Origin: Draconibacterium aestuarii
GTDB lineage: Bacteria > Bacteroidota > Bacteroidia > Bacteroidales > Prolixibacteraceae
Direction: 5' to 3'
Length of the DNA stretch: 61,132 bases
Assembly: GCA_026671195.1 (NCBI GenBank)
Contig: JAPOHD010000061.1
Location: forward strand, 1-61,132
Positions within the stretch are counted from its first letter, which is position 1. The number at the start of each line of letters is the position of its first letter. Shown in pieces: positions 8,033-17,000 of the stretch. The notes under the pieces are model-generated. The model did no database searches. It saw only the letters and a list, made by a program, of their open reading frames with translations, and was not told where the DNA came from. The position numbers and the translations under genes were made by a program.

Positions 8033-10165
8033 ATGAAAGCAAAAAGATTTTATTCAATCGCTATTTTCCTGATGATTACTTTAGTGTTCACCGGTTTTCA
8101 AAATCAACAGGATCATAAAGTGCTTTTTGAAAAGGCAAAGTACACCATGGAAACCAAGGCTAACCTTAAAGAAGCCATTAACTTGTTCGAGTCGCTAATT
8201 AAAACTTATCCCAACGAAAAAGAATATGTAGCCAAATCGTTATTATACCAGGGAATGTGTTACGAAAAACTGGGTAACCAGGAAGCTGTAAAGAAATACC
8301 AAACGTTGGTCAATAATTTTCCCGGGCAAAAAAACGAAGTGACACTTGCAAAGGAGAGGCTTTCCAGATTAGTAATTGCTGAGAAAGAATTGGAAACTCC
8401 CCTTGAACCAAAATTTACAAAAATTAAAATGCCAACAAATCCGGGCAATGGTGTTTTGTCACCGGATGGGAAAAGACTGGCTTTTATTTATGACGGTTGT
8501 GTTTGGACAATACCCGTTTCAGGAGGGATAGATCAGAATATTGCTGGCGAACCAAAAAGAATTACGGACAACATAGGTGCCTGGGATATGAGTAATTCAT
8601 TTTGTTGGTCGGGAAATGGCAAATGGATTGCTGTAAATGCTAAAACAAATGAACATAAATCGCCGGATATGCCAATTTATGTTGTACCATCTGAAGACGG
8701 TAAGCCTCAAAAAGTGCAGGTTACTTCTCATATGTGTGGTTGGCCGTCAGAATACCGTCTGAGTCTCTCTCCGGATGGTAAAACGCTGGCTTATACAACG
8801 GGTTATAAACCTGGTGACTGGCAGAAAAAATTCACACATATTTACACTGTTCCGGTAAATGGAGGAGAAGAAAAAGTATTAACTGAAGAGGGAACACAGG
8901 AACCTGCATTTTCTCCTGATGGCAGTATGATAGCCTATGTAAAATGTCTTAAGGACAACATTGTAAATTATTATTATTCCAATATATGGGTAATCCCTTC
9001 AAACGGTGGAACAGCGGTAAAGGTCACAAATTTTCAGTCAGGGCAGGCATTTGGGCCAGTATGGTCTGCTGATGGTAAAATGATTGCATTCCTGAGAAGG
9101 CCCGAATGGCAGAATCCTAAGGAGGTATGGATAGCCCCAATTACGGATAAGGGAAATCCATCTGCTCCCGCTCAAAAAATTGATTTACCTCTTGAAAGTT
9201 TTCATGCCTTGGCAGGCTGGACTCCGGATAATAAAATCGGAATACAATTAATGAATCCCGAATATGAAATTATTTACACAGTACCTGTTTCAGGAGGTAT
9301 TGCAACCCAGATAACACCTCAAGGATGGAAATCATATCCCAAATGGAGTCCCGACGGGAAGAAAATATTTTTCAGGGGCGATCGTGGAAAAATCGCTTAT
9401 GTACCAGCAGACGGCGGAACAATTGATTCAATACCTATCCGCTCGGAATTTGATATATTTGGTGCTCTTCCGGGCAGTGGAAATGAGATTTCCCCTGACG
9501 GAAAAACAATTGTTTTTTCAGGAGGAAAAATATTTTATGAAAACAGTGAAAGGAAATGGGATGTAAACATTTACACCATCCCGGTCGAAGGAGGTAACCC
9601 AACCCAACTTACTCAGGTAGCAGTTGAACTTCAGGATCGTTTCCCATGCTGGTCACCTGATGGAAATACAATTGCTTTTATTCGTCCCGAGATAATAGAC
9701 AAAGAATTTTTCATGCACATTTATACAATCTCCAAAGGAGGTGAAAACCTCAAAAAAATAACAGATAAATCTGATGAAGTATCCTGGGCTCCAATAGACT
9801 GGTCTCCCGATGGGAAATACATTACTTTTTTTACAAAAAATAATACCATACAATCCATTCCAGCTGAAGGGGGTGAATCGGTTCTCATAACAAGAGTCGA
9901 CAGTGTTAACAGTCAGTTTGATCTGTCCTGGTCTCCTGTTGGTAAGGAACTGGCATATACTGATCAGGGTAAAATATGGGTTTATTCACCTGAATCAGGG
10001 AAAACCAGGGAAGTTAAAACAGGGGTGGATGCTCGAGCAACCAAAATTGGCTGGTCGCCCGACGGTGAAAAAATTGCCTTTACGGCATTTTCGGGAGGTA
10101 ACGCTGAATTCTGGCAGATGGAAAACTTCCTGCCAAAAGAGGAAACAGCAATTAGTCAGGATTAA
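8033..10165 (+). CDS. Exported TPR plus TolB-like beta-propeller (PD40) protein
   Basis: 710 residues from ATG 8033. An N-terminal signal (KRFYSIAIFLMITLVFTGF) is followed by two TPR-like helices pairs (about 30-110: ANLKEAINLFESLIKTYP, KYQTLVNNFPGQ). Then comes a long array of PD40/WD40-like blades (from about 130), each carrying LSPDGKxLAF, WSPDGKxI or a close variant, at least a dozen times. Such proteins fold as one or two beta-propellers in the periplasm and bind proteins or glycans. It sits 90 bp after the two-component regulator and is its likely target. No enzymatic domain is seen. Confidence 0.88.
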   Translation: MKAKRFYSIAIFLMITLVFTGFQNQQDHKVLFEKAKYTMETKANLKEAINLFESLIKTYPNEKEYVAKSLLYQGMCYEKLGNQEAVKKYQTLVNNFPGQKNEVTLAKERLSRLVIAEKELETPLEPKFTKIKMPTNPGNGVLSPDGKRLAFIYDGCVWTIPVSGGIDQNIAGEPKRITDNIGAWDMSNSFCWSGNGKWIAVNAKTNEHKSPDMPIYVVPSEDGKPQKVQVTSHMCGWPSEYRLSLSPDGKTLAYTTGYKPGDWQKKFTHIYTVPVNGGEEKVLTEEGTQEPAFSPDGSMIAYVKCLKDNIVNYYYSNIWVIPSNGGTAVKVTNFQSGQAFGPVWSADGKMIAFLRRPEWQNPKEVWIAPITDKGNPSAPAQKIDLPLESFHALAGWTPDNKIGIQLMNPEYEIIYTVPVSGGIATQITPQGWKSYPKWSPDGKKIFFRGDRGKIAYVPADGGTIDSIPIRSEFDIFGALPGSGNEISPDGKTIVFSGGKIFYENSERKWDVNIYTIPVEGGNPTQLTQVAVELQDRFPCWSPDGNTIAFIRPEIIDKEFFMHIYTISKGGENLKKITDKSDEVSWAPIDWSPDGKYITFFTKNNTIQSIPAEGGESVLITRVDSVNSQFDLSWSPVGKELAYTDQGKIWVYSPESGKTREVKTGVDARATKIGWSPDGEKIAFTAFSGGNAEFWQMENFLPKEETAISQD

Positions 10166-10227
10166 TAATAAGTCTTTCAAATCCCCTGTTTATAATGCTT
10201 TTGGATGTTTTGGCTTTCGGGCAGCAG

Positions 10228-10479
10228 GCTTATTCCTAAGTGAAGAAGGGTAATTCGCTGTCTCCGAAAGACAATTCCACGTCTCCGAAACGCAATTCCA
10301 TAGTGCCGCAAGGTTATTCTCTTTGGAATCATAGCAATTCTCTATGGAATTACTCCCATTCCTAAGGGAATCTCTATGATTCCACGTCGCCGAAGGATAA
10401 TTCGCTATGGAATTGCCCTAATTTCATAGCGAATTATAATAATTTCCGGAATTTTCATAGTTATTCTCTATGGGGTTTT
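10228..10479. repeat. Degenerate 21-bp tandem repeat, 12 units
   Basis: Counting in strict steps of 21 from 10228, each of the 12 units has ATT at unit positions 5-7, followed by C in all but two units. Units at 10249, 10270 and 10375 end in a CTCCGAA or CGCCGAA tail. Units at 10312, 10333 and 10396 instead carry TTTGGAAT or TATGGAAT, so half-units are palindromic to each other. There is no insertion or deletion over 252 bp. On the minus strand the first units read as heptapeptides of the type E-L-x-F-G-D-x, but stops interrupt longer frames. It is not a CRISPR because there are no spacers. Confidence 0.75.
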
Positions 10480-10570
10480 GCTGTGCCGATGAAGCAAGTG
10501 CAGGCACAAAAAAAGGTTCTCATTGAAAATCCGGTACAGTATGATTTCATATTAAATAATTTTTGTTTTT

Positions 10571-10622
10571 AATCTGAATAATTCCCCGTGGCTTTGCCTC
10601 GGGGTTGCGCTTTTTCTCCTCT
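10571..10622. repeat. REP-like dispersed hairpin repeat, copy 1
   Basis: A 52-bp stretch matches 30126-30177 at 50 of 52 positions. Its core CCCCGTGGC TTT GCCTCGGGG folds into a 9-bp stem with one mismatch. Immediately after it, a second inverted segment (CTCCTCTGTTGAGGGGAG) and GACAGAGGAG follow. This composition is typical of REP-like elements in Bacteroidota. Confidence 0.7.
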
Positions 10623-10682
10623 GTTGAGGGGAGATGGCAGCCTTTAAGACTGACAGAGGAGTAGGTTATAAATTTGTTAAAT

Positions 10683-10717
10683 AAAAAAGGATCTTATCCG
10701 AAGATAAAATCCTTTTT
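10683..10717 (-). terminator. Rho-independent terminator of the decarboxylase operon
   Basis: On the minus strand, AAAAAGGATTTTATC, a TTCG tetraloop, then GATAAGATCC and a run of six T. It lies 23 bp beyond the stop of the beta subunit gene, as expected for the end of the operon. Confidence 0.85.
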
Positions 10718-10739
10718 CTATAGTTTGTTATTTGAATTC

Positions 10740-12386
10740 TTACATCAAGAAACTCAATAGAATACCAGCTGCAACAGCCGAACCAATAACACCGGAAACG
10801 TTTGGTGCCATGGCGTGCATTAACAAGTGGTTTGTTGGATCTTCTTTTAATCCCATGGTTTGTACCACACGTGCACTATCAGGCACTGCAGATACACCAC
10901 TGGCTCCAATCATTGGATTGATCTTGTTCTCTTTTTTCAGGAACAGGTTCATGATTTTAGCTCCTGCAACACCACCTGCTGTTGCAATAACAAATGAACC
11001 GGCACCCAGTGCGAAGATCTTGATCGACGCAGGAGTTAAGAAAACATCAGCCTGAGTTGAGGCTCCAACCGTAATACCCAATAAAATGGTAATCACATCA
11101 ATTAATGGATTTGCTGCTGTATTTGCCAAACGTTTGGTTACACCCGATTCTTTCAGCAAGTTACCAAAGAACAACATTCCGATAAGCGGAAGTGCCGATG
11201 GCGCAATGTATGCAGTAAGAATCAATCCTACAATCGGGAACAATACTTTTTCAAGTTTAGATACCGCACGCGGAGGTTTCATTCTGATTAAGCGTTCTCT
11301 TTTTGAAGTCATTAATTTTATTACCGGAGGCTGAATTACAGGAACCAATGCCATGTAGGAATATGCTGCAATGGCAATGGGCCCGATCAGGTTTTTCACC
11401 GTTGTACCATCGGCAAGTACATTTAACCCGTTGGCAAGTTTCGATGAAATAAAGATCGCAGTCGGACCGTCGGCACCACCAATAATACCAATAGCACCTG
11501 CCTCTTCAGGAGCAAAACCTAAATAGATGGCTCCAAGGAAAGTAAGGAAAATACCAATCTGAGCAGCCGCACCCAACAGCATTAACTTCGGATTAGAGAT
11601 CAGTGATGAAAAATCGGTCATTGCTCCAATTCCAAGGAAAATTAACGGTGGATACCAGCCTTGCACAACACCCTGGTATAAAATATTCATTACCGAACCT
11701 GGTTCGTATACTCCCAATTTAAGGTTAAAATCGGCAACCTGGAACATTGGAATGTTACCCACCAAAATACCAAAACCAATTGGTATTAAAAGCATTGGCT
11801 CGAAATCGTATTTAATGGCCAGAAACAGGAATACAAATCCAACCAACATCATAATCAGGTTTCCCCACGAAACATTGGCAAAACCGGAAAATTCGTAAAA
11901 GTTAAACAATCCCGACATTGCTCCACTATAGTTTTTATAGCTTGCCCCGTCGCCAACCAGGTGACCGTCAGAAGACAATGTCAATGTGCGGTTTGGAAGT
12001 TTAACCATGTGCTTGGTTGTGTGATAACCTGCTGAACTGTTCGGATCGGTATTTACCCGTAAATGATTAATTGGAACAGTGTTGAAAACAAGCGTTACAC
12101 TATTCCCATTTATTGTGAATCGTCCTGAATAACGTTGCTTTGCCGAGTCTAATACAAAAGTACCAGCATCTTCGAATGTAAAAGTCTTGAATCGTTTTAC
12201 AGTTGTCGGATTCTCTTTCTGATTTTCTTCTCCGGCTTTATAAGTAGGAATCGGTATATAGCCATCGGAATAGTTAACCCATCTTCCGCTTGCTATTACA
12301 TCACCGATTTTTTCTGATTGGTTACCAGCCAAAGCTGTTGTCGCCAGAAAAATCAGTGGCAATATGAATTGAAATATTTTTCTCAT
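10740..12386 (-). CDS. mmdB: Na+-translocating decarboxylase beta subunit with N-terminal extension
   Basis: 548 residues. The C-terminal part from about residue 175 is a full OadB/MmdB/GcdB membrane subunit with its many helices and the conserved GIIGGADGPTAIFISSKLA and GASGVSAVPDSARVVQ regions that carry the sodium-linked Asp and Ser residues. It couples decarboxylation of the biotin carrier to Na+ export. Family members are usually about 380-430 residues. Here a signal-like start (1-20) and a 130-residue extracytoplasmic extension precede the core, with a lipocalin-like strand pattern (FTFEDAGTFVLD, YSGRFTINGNSVTLVF). It is the last gene of the mce-mmdA-gamma-biotin-beta operon. Confidence 0.93.
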   Translation of the reverse strand: MRKIFQFILPLIFLATTALAGNQSEKIGDVIASGRWVNYSDGYIPIPTYKAGEENQKENPTTVKRFKTFTFEDAGTFVLDSAKQRYSGRFTINGNSVTLVFNTVPINHLRVNTDPNSSAGYHTTKHMVKLPNRTLTLSSDGHLVGDGASYKNYSGAMSGLFNFYEFSGFANVSWGNLIMMLVGFVFLFLAIKYDFEPMLLIPIGFGILVGNIPMFQVADFNLKLGVYEPGSVMNILYQGVVQGWYPPLIFLGIGAMTDFSSLISNPKLMLLGAAAQIGIFLTFLGAIYLGFAPEEAGAIGIIGGADGPTAIFISSKLANGLNVLADGTTVKNLIGPIAIAAYSYMALVPVIQPPVIKLMTSKRERLIRMKPPRAVSKLEKVLFPIVGLILTAYIAPSALPLIGMLFFGNLLKESGVTKRLANTAANPLIDVITILLGITVGASTQADVFLTPASIKIFALGAGSFVIATAGGVAGAKIMNLFLKKENKINPMIGASGVSAVPDSARVVQTMGLKEDPTNHLLMHAMAPNVSGVIGSAVAAGILLSFLM

Positions 12387-12402
12387 GTTGTAAAAGGTAA
12401 GA

Positions 12403-12828
12403 TTAAGCTATTTCAAACAATAAATCGTCTTGCAACACACTGTCACCTACATTTACTTTTATGGCAGTAACCTCACCGGCTTTTGTTGTCTGAATCTGGT
12501 TCTCCATTTTCATGGCTTCCATAATCATCAGATTCTGTCCTTCGGTAACTACGTCTCCAACAGAAACATTTATTTTCAGAATAGTTCCTGGAAGTGGGGC
12601 TAATACTTTATGTTTTCCTGTCGATACATTTTTCTTAATCTGTCCCTCTCCAGGCATTTTTTCAACTGGCTTACGAACCAGGGTTGGAGTTTTAGTTGTT
12701 TTAACTTCTCCGTGAATCTTTACTTCGTAGATCGTACCGTTTACATCCAATTCTGCAATATTGTCTTCAATATCTTTAAGATGAACATCGTAATCGTTAC
12801 CTCTGATTGTGAATTTATATTTTTTCAT
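12403..12828 (-). CDS. mmdC: Biotin carrier subunit of the methylmalonyl-CoA decarboxylase
   Basis: 141 residues. A short N-terminal domain (1-55) and a linker lead to a biotinyl domain (about 73-141) with the EAMKMEN motif, so Lys107 is the expected biotin attachment site. Flanking APLPGTILKINVSVGD and TAIKVNVGD strands complete the barrel half-motifs. It carries the carboxyl group from the MmdA carboxyltransferase to the membrane beta subunit. It starts 16 bp upstream of the beta gene, and a 142-bp gap with a structured element separates it from the gamma subunit. Confidence 0.93.
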   Translation of the reverse strand: MKKYKFTIRGNDYDVHLKDIEDNIAELDVNGTIYEVKIHGEVKTTKTPTLVRKPVEKMPGEGQIKKNVSTGKHKVLAPLPGTILKINVSVGDVVTEGQNLMIMEAMKMENQIQTTKAGEVTAIKVNVGDSVLQDDLLFEIA

Positions 12829-12874
12829 TTTGTATTTTTTTCTAATCTTTTATTCTGTCGGGTTTATTAATCCC

Positions 12875-12936
12875 CCTGTCGTTTCTTCATTACTCGTGTC
12901 CCTCTTGGGAGGCAATCGCAGAGAAGTGGAGACAGG
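12875..12936. repeat. Imperfect palindromic element inside the decarboxylase operon
   Basis: CCTGTC (12875-12880) pairs with GACAGG (12931-12936), CTTC (12885-12888) with GAAG (12923-12926), and CCTC (12901-12904) with GAGG (12909-12912). The first internal loop is symmetric, 4 by 4 bases. It fills the only sizeable gap of the operon. It could be a dispersed palindromic repeat or an RNA processing/stability element. Confidence 0.45.
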
Positions 12937-12970
12937 TGTTAAATATCCCCATTATATCATCGAATAATCC

Positions 12971-13342
12971 CTATCTTGGCCAATTCTGGTTTACACTATA
13001 AATTTTTGAACTCCAGGGCGAGTAAGCTTTTCGAACCTTTTTAATGGTAACTACATTGCTCTCTTCGTCGTGTAATTCGTTAAAATACATATGTAAAGCC
13101 AAACTTATGGCAGCAGTTACGTTACCTTCAACAACAAAATCATTTTGAGTAACCTCTTCTTCCTTGTCCTTTTTGCCGATTCTCAGTTTTCTTCTGTTAA
13201 ACTTCATATTGATAAGTTTTGGTAGACGTAAAAAAACGAGAACCAAAATAGTAAGCGAGAAAAAAACAATGAAGAAACCAACGATTGCAACAGTTAATCC
13301 AAACTGAACAGAACTTGCTAATACTATAAATAAAGGATCCAT
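12971..13342 (-). CDS. OadG-family gamma subunit of the Na+-pumping decarboxylase
   Basis: 123 residues with one N-terminal membrane helix (about 12-38, FGLTVAIVGFFIVFFSLTIL), a basic stretch (LPKLINMKFNRRKLRIGKK) and a cytosolic tail that begins a small domain (FVVEGNVTAAISLALHMYFNE). This matches OadG-type gamma subunits, which hold the complex together. Operon position between mmdA and the biotin carrier fits. It ends with IYSVNQNWPR, resembling the W-rich C-termini of Bacteroidota members. Confidence 0.85.
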   Translation of the reverse strand: MDPLFIVLASSVQFGLTVAIVGFFIVFFSLTILVLVFLRLPKLINMKFNRRKLRIGKKDKEEEVTQNDFVVEGNVTAAISLALHMYFNELHDEESNVVTIKKVRKAYSPWSSKIYSVNQNWPR

Positions 13343-13353
13343 AATTGTTCTGT

Positions 13354-14913
13354 TTATAATGGGATATTTGAATGTTTTTTAGGAGGATTAACAAGTTTTT
13401 TAGTTGCTAAACTTTGTAATCCGCGAATAATCCTGAACCTGGTGTTGCGTGGTTCAATTACATCGTCGATGTAGCCAAACGAAGCAGCCTGGTAGGGATT
13501 TGCAAATTTCTCGGTGTATTCCTCTTCGTGATCGGCAATAAATTTAGCACGTTCCTCAGCGTCCTCAATGTCGCGAAGTTTTCTTCCATGAAGTACTTCA
13601 ACAGCACCGGCAGCACCCATTACTGCAATTTCGGCAGTTGGCCATGCATAATTAAGGTCACCACGAAGTTGTTTACTCGACATTACATCGTGTGCACCAC
13701 CATATGATTTACGAAGTGTAACTGTAATTTTTGGAACAGTGGCCTCTCCGTAAGCAAACATCAACTTTGCTCCATGAGTAATAATACCTCCATATTCCTG
13801 ACGGCTTCCGGGTAAGAATCCTGGTACATCAACCAACGTAATAATTGGAATATTAAAAGCATCGCAGAAACGTACAAAACGAGCTGCTTTAATTGACGCA
13901 TTAATATCGAGTACTCCTGCAAGATAGTTTGGCTGGTTAGCAACAATACCGCAGGGTTGTCCGTTAAATTTAGAGAATCCTACAACAATGTTTTTGGCGT
14001 AATTCCTGTGGATTTCAAGGAACTCACCGTAATCCGCCATGGTATGAATAACATCTTTTACATCGTAAGGTTGGTTTGGATTATCCGGAATAATTTCGTT
14101 CAGAAGATCGTCCATTCTGTCGAAAGGATCGGTACATTCTGTTACAATCGGATCTTCCAAATTGTTTTGAGGGATGTAGCTAATCAACTTTCTCAAAATT
14201 AGTATTCCTTCTTGCTCATTTTCTACCAGGAATTGTGAAACACCTGATTTTGAAGCGTGAACTTTACCACCTCCAAGGTCTTCAACCGAAATGTCTTCAC
14301 CTGTAACTGTTTTTACCACTTTTGGGCCGGTAACAAACATGTACGAGTTTTGCTCGGTCATCATTATGAAGTCGGTTAGGGCAGGAGAGTACACTGCACC
14401 ACCGGCACAAGGACCAAAAATGGCTGAAATTTGCGGGATTACACCCGATGCCATAATGTTACGCTGGAAAATTTCTGCGTAGCCAGCCAACGAGTTTACA
14501 CCTTCCTGAATACGTGCACCACCCGAGTCATTTATACCAATAATCGGAGCTCCGGCTTTCATTGCCATATCCATAACTTTGCAGATTTTCTGTGCAAAAG
14601 TTTCTGAAAGTGAACCACCAAATACTGTGAAATCTTGTGAATAAACGTAAACAACACGTCCGTCGATTGTTCCGTGACCGGTAACAACACCATCACCTAA
14701 GAATTTGGTTTTTTCCAATCCAAAGTTTGTACAACGATGTGTAACAAACATGTCGAATTCTTCAAAACTACCTTCGTCAAGAAGAAGTTCAATTCTTTCA
14801 CGCGCCGTAAACTTACCTTTTTTGTGCTGTGCCTCAATTCTTTTTAAACCACCACCTAATTTTGCTTCCGCACGTAAATCAATTAATTTTTTTATTTTAT
14901 CCTGGTTACTCAT
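13354..14913 (-). CDS. mmdA: Methylmalonyl-CoA decarboxylase alpha subunit (carboxyltransferase)
   Basis: 519 residues, the normal length for acyl-CoA carboxylase beta/MmdA subunits. The paired crotonase-like halves are clear. The N-half has the start [20 protein letters not shown], the [17 protein letters not shown] region and [14 protein letters not shown]. The C-half has [21 protein letters not shown] and the [13 protein letters not shown] segment. The context (epimerase upstream; biotin, beta and gamma subunits downstream) points to methylmalonyl-CoA decarboxylation rather than propionyl-CoA carboxylation. It transfers CO2 from (S)-methylmalonyl-CoA to biotin and releases propionyl-CoA. 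Confidence 0.95.
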   Translation of the reverse strand: MSNQDKIKKLIDLRAEAKLGGGLKRIEAQHKKGKFTARERIELLLDEGSFEEFDMFVTHRCTNFGLEKTKFLGDGVVTGHGTIDGRVVYVYSQDFTVFGGSLSETFAQKICKVMDMAMKAGAPIIGINDSGGARIQEGVNSLAGYAEIFQRNIMASGVIPQISAIFGPCAGGAVYSPALTDFIMMTEQNSYMFVTGPKVVKTVTGEDISVEDLGGGKVHASKSGVSQFLVENEQEGILILRKLISYIPQNNLEDPIVTECTDPFDRMDDLLNEIIPDNPNQPYDVKDVIHTMADYGEFLEIHRNYAKNIVVGFSKFNGQPCGIVANQPNYLAGVLDINASIKAARFVRFCDAFNIPIITLVDVPGFLPGSRQEYGGIITHGAKLMFAYGEATVPKITVTLRKSYGGAHDVMSSKQLRGDLNYAWPTAEIAVMGAAGAVEVLHGRKLRDIEDAEERAKFIADHEEEYTEKFANPYQAASFGYIDDVIEPRNTRFRIIRGLQSLATKKLVNPPKKHSNIPL

Positions 14914-14937
14914 AAAATCGGTTATTATAAATATCTT

Positions 14938-15342
14938 TTATTCTTTTCCGCAAATTTCGGTTAACACACCCATTGAAGCTTTTGGATGAAGAAAACCGAT
15001 GTTTAAACCTTCGGCTCCTTTTCTCGATGTTTTATCAATTAGCTGAACGCCTTTTTCTCCCAATTCATTTAATGAATCGTTTACGTTATCAACTGCAAAA
15101 GCCAGGTGATGTACTCCCTGCCCCTTTTTCTCAAGAAATTTTCCAACCGGTCCGTCTGGTGATGTTGATTCCAGAAGTTCAAGTTTTGTTTCACCAACCA
15201 TAAAAAAGGCTGTTTTTACTTTTTGGTCTGCTACTTCTTCAATTGCGTAGCATTTTAAACCTAGCATGTTTTCGTAGTAAGGGATGGCTTCATCCAAACT
15301 ATTCACTGCTATTCCGATGTGTTCTATATGTGAAATGTTCAT
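14938..15342 (-). CDS. mce: Methylmalonyl-CoA epimerase
   Basis: 134 residues of the VOC superfamily with the epimerase signature. The metal ligands expected for the family are visible as His8 (IEHIGIAV), His79 (GVHHLAFAV) and Glu129 (GVLTEI). Strand order and length match known epimerases. It converts (R)- to (S)-methylmalonyl-CoA, the substrate of the decarboxylase encoded 24 bp downstream. It is the first gene of the operon, and a TAACTTTG -7-type box lies about 48 bp upstream of its start. Confidence 0.95.
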   Translation of the reverse strand: MNISHIEHIGIAVNSLDEAIPYYENMLGLKCYAIEEVADQKVKTAFFMVGETKLELLESTSPDGPVGKFLEKKGQGVHHLAFAVDNVNDSLNELGEKGVQLIDKTSRKGAEGLNIGFLHPKASMGVLTEICGKE

Positions 15343-15389
15343 TATTTAGAATGATTATAAAGTGTTAATAGTCAAAAATTTATACAATG

Positions 15390-15397
15390 CAAAGTTA
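15390..15397 (-). promoter_or_regulatory. Candidate -7 box (TAACTTTG) for the mce operon
   Basis: On the minus strand TAACTTTG matches the Bacteroidota TAnnTTTG consensus and stands 48 bp before the start of mce. No good TTTG -33 box is seen at 19-21 bp, so this is a partial match. Confidence 0.4.
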
Positions 15398-15513
15398 TTG
15401 TTCTAGCTATACCGGATTCTTCTATTCAAAAAAACATATGTTTTTGAAAGTGAAATTCAGAAATAGTTAATATTCGGAATTATTTATATCGCAAATGCTA
15501 CAAATAATGGTAT

Positions 15514-15541
15514 AAAAAAAGGCAAACCGGAGTATGCCTTT
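15514..15541 (-). terminator. Terminator after the CoA-transferase gene
   Basis: On the minus strand AAAGGCA, a 10-base loop, TGCCTTT and a run of T. It begins 14 bp after the stop codon at 15555 and separates the CoA-transferase transcript from the mce operon. Confidence 0.8.
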
Positions 15542-15554
15542 ACTATGCGATTGG

Positions 15555-16865
15555 TTATTCTTCGTCCCAGACAAAATGGAAGTGAGGTCCAAACCTTTCA
15601 AAAGCATTTTTGTCTAATGTTTCCTGATGGTCAGGGTGAGCAACTGAGATTAACAATTTTGCTCTGTCTTGTAACGTTCTTCCGTATAAATTAACTGCAC
15701 CAAATTCAGTAACTACCCAGTGGATGTTGGCACGAGTACTTACTACTCCAGCTCCCGGTGTTAAAATTGGAGCGATTTTACTAATTCCTTTTGCAGTGAT
15801 AGATGGCATTGCCAAAATTGGTTTTCCTCCTTTACTTAACGATGCGCCACGAAGGAAATCAATTTGACCACCTACTCCCGAGTAGTGAGTTGTTCCGATT
15901 GAATCGGCACAAACCTGACCGGTAATGTCAACCTGAAGTGCTGAGTTAATTGCAGTTACTTTTGGGTTTTTAGCAATAACGTTCACTCGGTTAGTATATT
16001 TAACATCTTGCATGGCAACACCCGGGTTATTGTCAATAAAGTCATAAAGGTTTTTTGATCCCATTAAAAAGGTGGCGACCATTTTACCTTTGTCTATGTT
16101 TTTATTTTTTCCGTTTACCACCCCTTTGTCAACCAAAGGAAGAATACCATCAGCGAACATTTCAGAGTGAACTCCAAGATCTTTGTGGTTTCCTAACATG
16201 CTTAATACTGCATTCGGGATAGCACCAATTCCCATTTGAAGGGTAGCACCATCTTCAACCAACTCAGCAACATAACGGCCTATTTTACGATCGGTATCGC
16301 TAATCTGACCCGGAGTGGGAGCATATAACGGGCTATCGTCTTCCACAAATAAGTCGATATCGTTTATGTGAATCATTGCATCGCCAAAAGCACGAGGTAC
16401 ATTTGGATTGACAATTGCAATGGTAGTATCTGCATTCTCAATAGCTGCTAAAGTTGCATCAACTGAAGTTCCTAAAGAAACATATCCATGTTTATCGGGA
16501 GGACAAACTTGAACCATAGCTACATTAACTTTCAAATATCCTTCACGGATTAAACGTTGTGTTTCTTGCAAAAAAACCGGAATATAATCTGCATAACCGG
16601 CCTGTGTTTGTTTTCTGACATTGCCACCTACAAAAAACGATTCCAATTGGAATATTCCTTCCAGTTCTTTGTCGGCATATCCCACTTCACCTTCAGTATG
16701 AATGTGTTGGATGCGAACATTGCGGAACTCTTTGTTTCTACCTCTTTCAACCAATGCTTTAATAAGCGGATGAGGTGTTACAGCTACACTGTGAAGGTGC
16801 ACCCGGTCGTTTGATTTTACTACTTTTACTGCTTCGGCAGCTGAAATGAACTTTATACTCTTCAT
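15555..16865 (-). CDS. Acetyl-CoA hydrolase/CoA-transferase family protein
   Basis: 436 residues, a type I CoA-transferase of the acetyl-CoA hydrolase/4-hydroxybutyrate CoA-transferase group. Family marks include LQMGIGAIPNAVLSML, GVHSEMFADG with the probable catalytic Glu235, and VVTEFGAVNLYGRTLQDRAK near the end. The next operon makes propionyl-CoA, so propionyl-CoA:succinate (or acetate) CoA transfer is the most sensible role: it would regenerate succinyl-CoA and release propionate. Sequence alone does not decide between acetate, succinate and butyrate. It is transcribed separately, with its own -7 box and terminator. Confidence 0.9.
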   Translation of the reverse strand: MKSIKFISAAEAVKVVKSNDRVHLHSVAVTPHPLIKALVERGRNKEFRNVRIQHIHTEGEVGYADKELEGIFQLESFFVGGNVRKQTQAGYADYIPVFLQETQRLIREGYLKVNVAMVQVCPPDKHGYVSLGTSVDATLAAIENADTTIAIVNPNVPRAFGDAMIHINDIDLFVEDDSPLYAPTPGQISDTDRKIGRYVAELVEDGATLQMGIGAIPNAVLSMLGNHKDLGVHSEMFADGILPLVDKGVVNGKNKNIDKGKMVATFLMGSKNLYDFIDNNPGVAMQDVKYTNRVNVIAKNPKVTAINSALQVDITGQVCADSIGTTHYSGVGGQIDFLRGASLSKGGKPILAMPSITAKGISKIAPILTPGAGVVSTRANIHWVVTEFGAVNLYGRTLQDRAKLLISVAHPDHQETLDKNAFERFGPHFHFVWDEE

Positions 16866-16904
16866 GATTTTTCGGATTTAAAATCGGCTAATAATTTCAG
16901 GCCG

Positions 16905-16912
16905 CAAAGATA
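16905..16912 (-). promoter_or_regulatory. -7 box (TATCTTTG) for the CoA-transferase gene
   Basis: TATCTTTG on the minus strand matches TAnnTTTG exactly and is 40 bp upstream of the start codon at 16865. The -33 region is weak. Confidence 0.5.
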
Positions 16913-16967
16913 GAAATTTAATGCCCCGCTTTAACTTTCGAATATTAATAATTTATGTTCGATTGCT

Positions 16968-17000
16968 TTTGTAAAGTATTTGTTAATTACCTTACATTTG
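16968..17000 (+). promoter_or_regulatory. Promoter with TTTG -33 and TACATTTG -7 boxes
   Basis: TTTG at 16968-16971 and TACATTTG at 16993-17000, separated by 21 bp. Both match the primary sigma consensus of Bacteroidota. It points toward the regulator gene at 17334. Confidence 0.5.

Noticed and set aside
10228..10479. 21-bp repeats as a CRISPR array
   Set aside because: Units are directly adjacent without spacers, strongly degenerate, and no cas genes are present.
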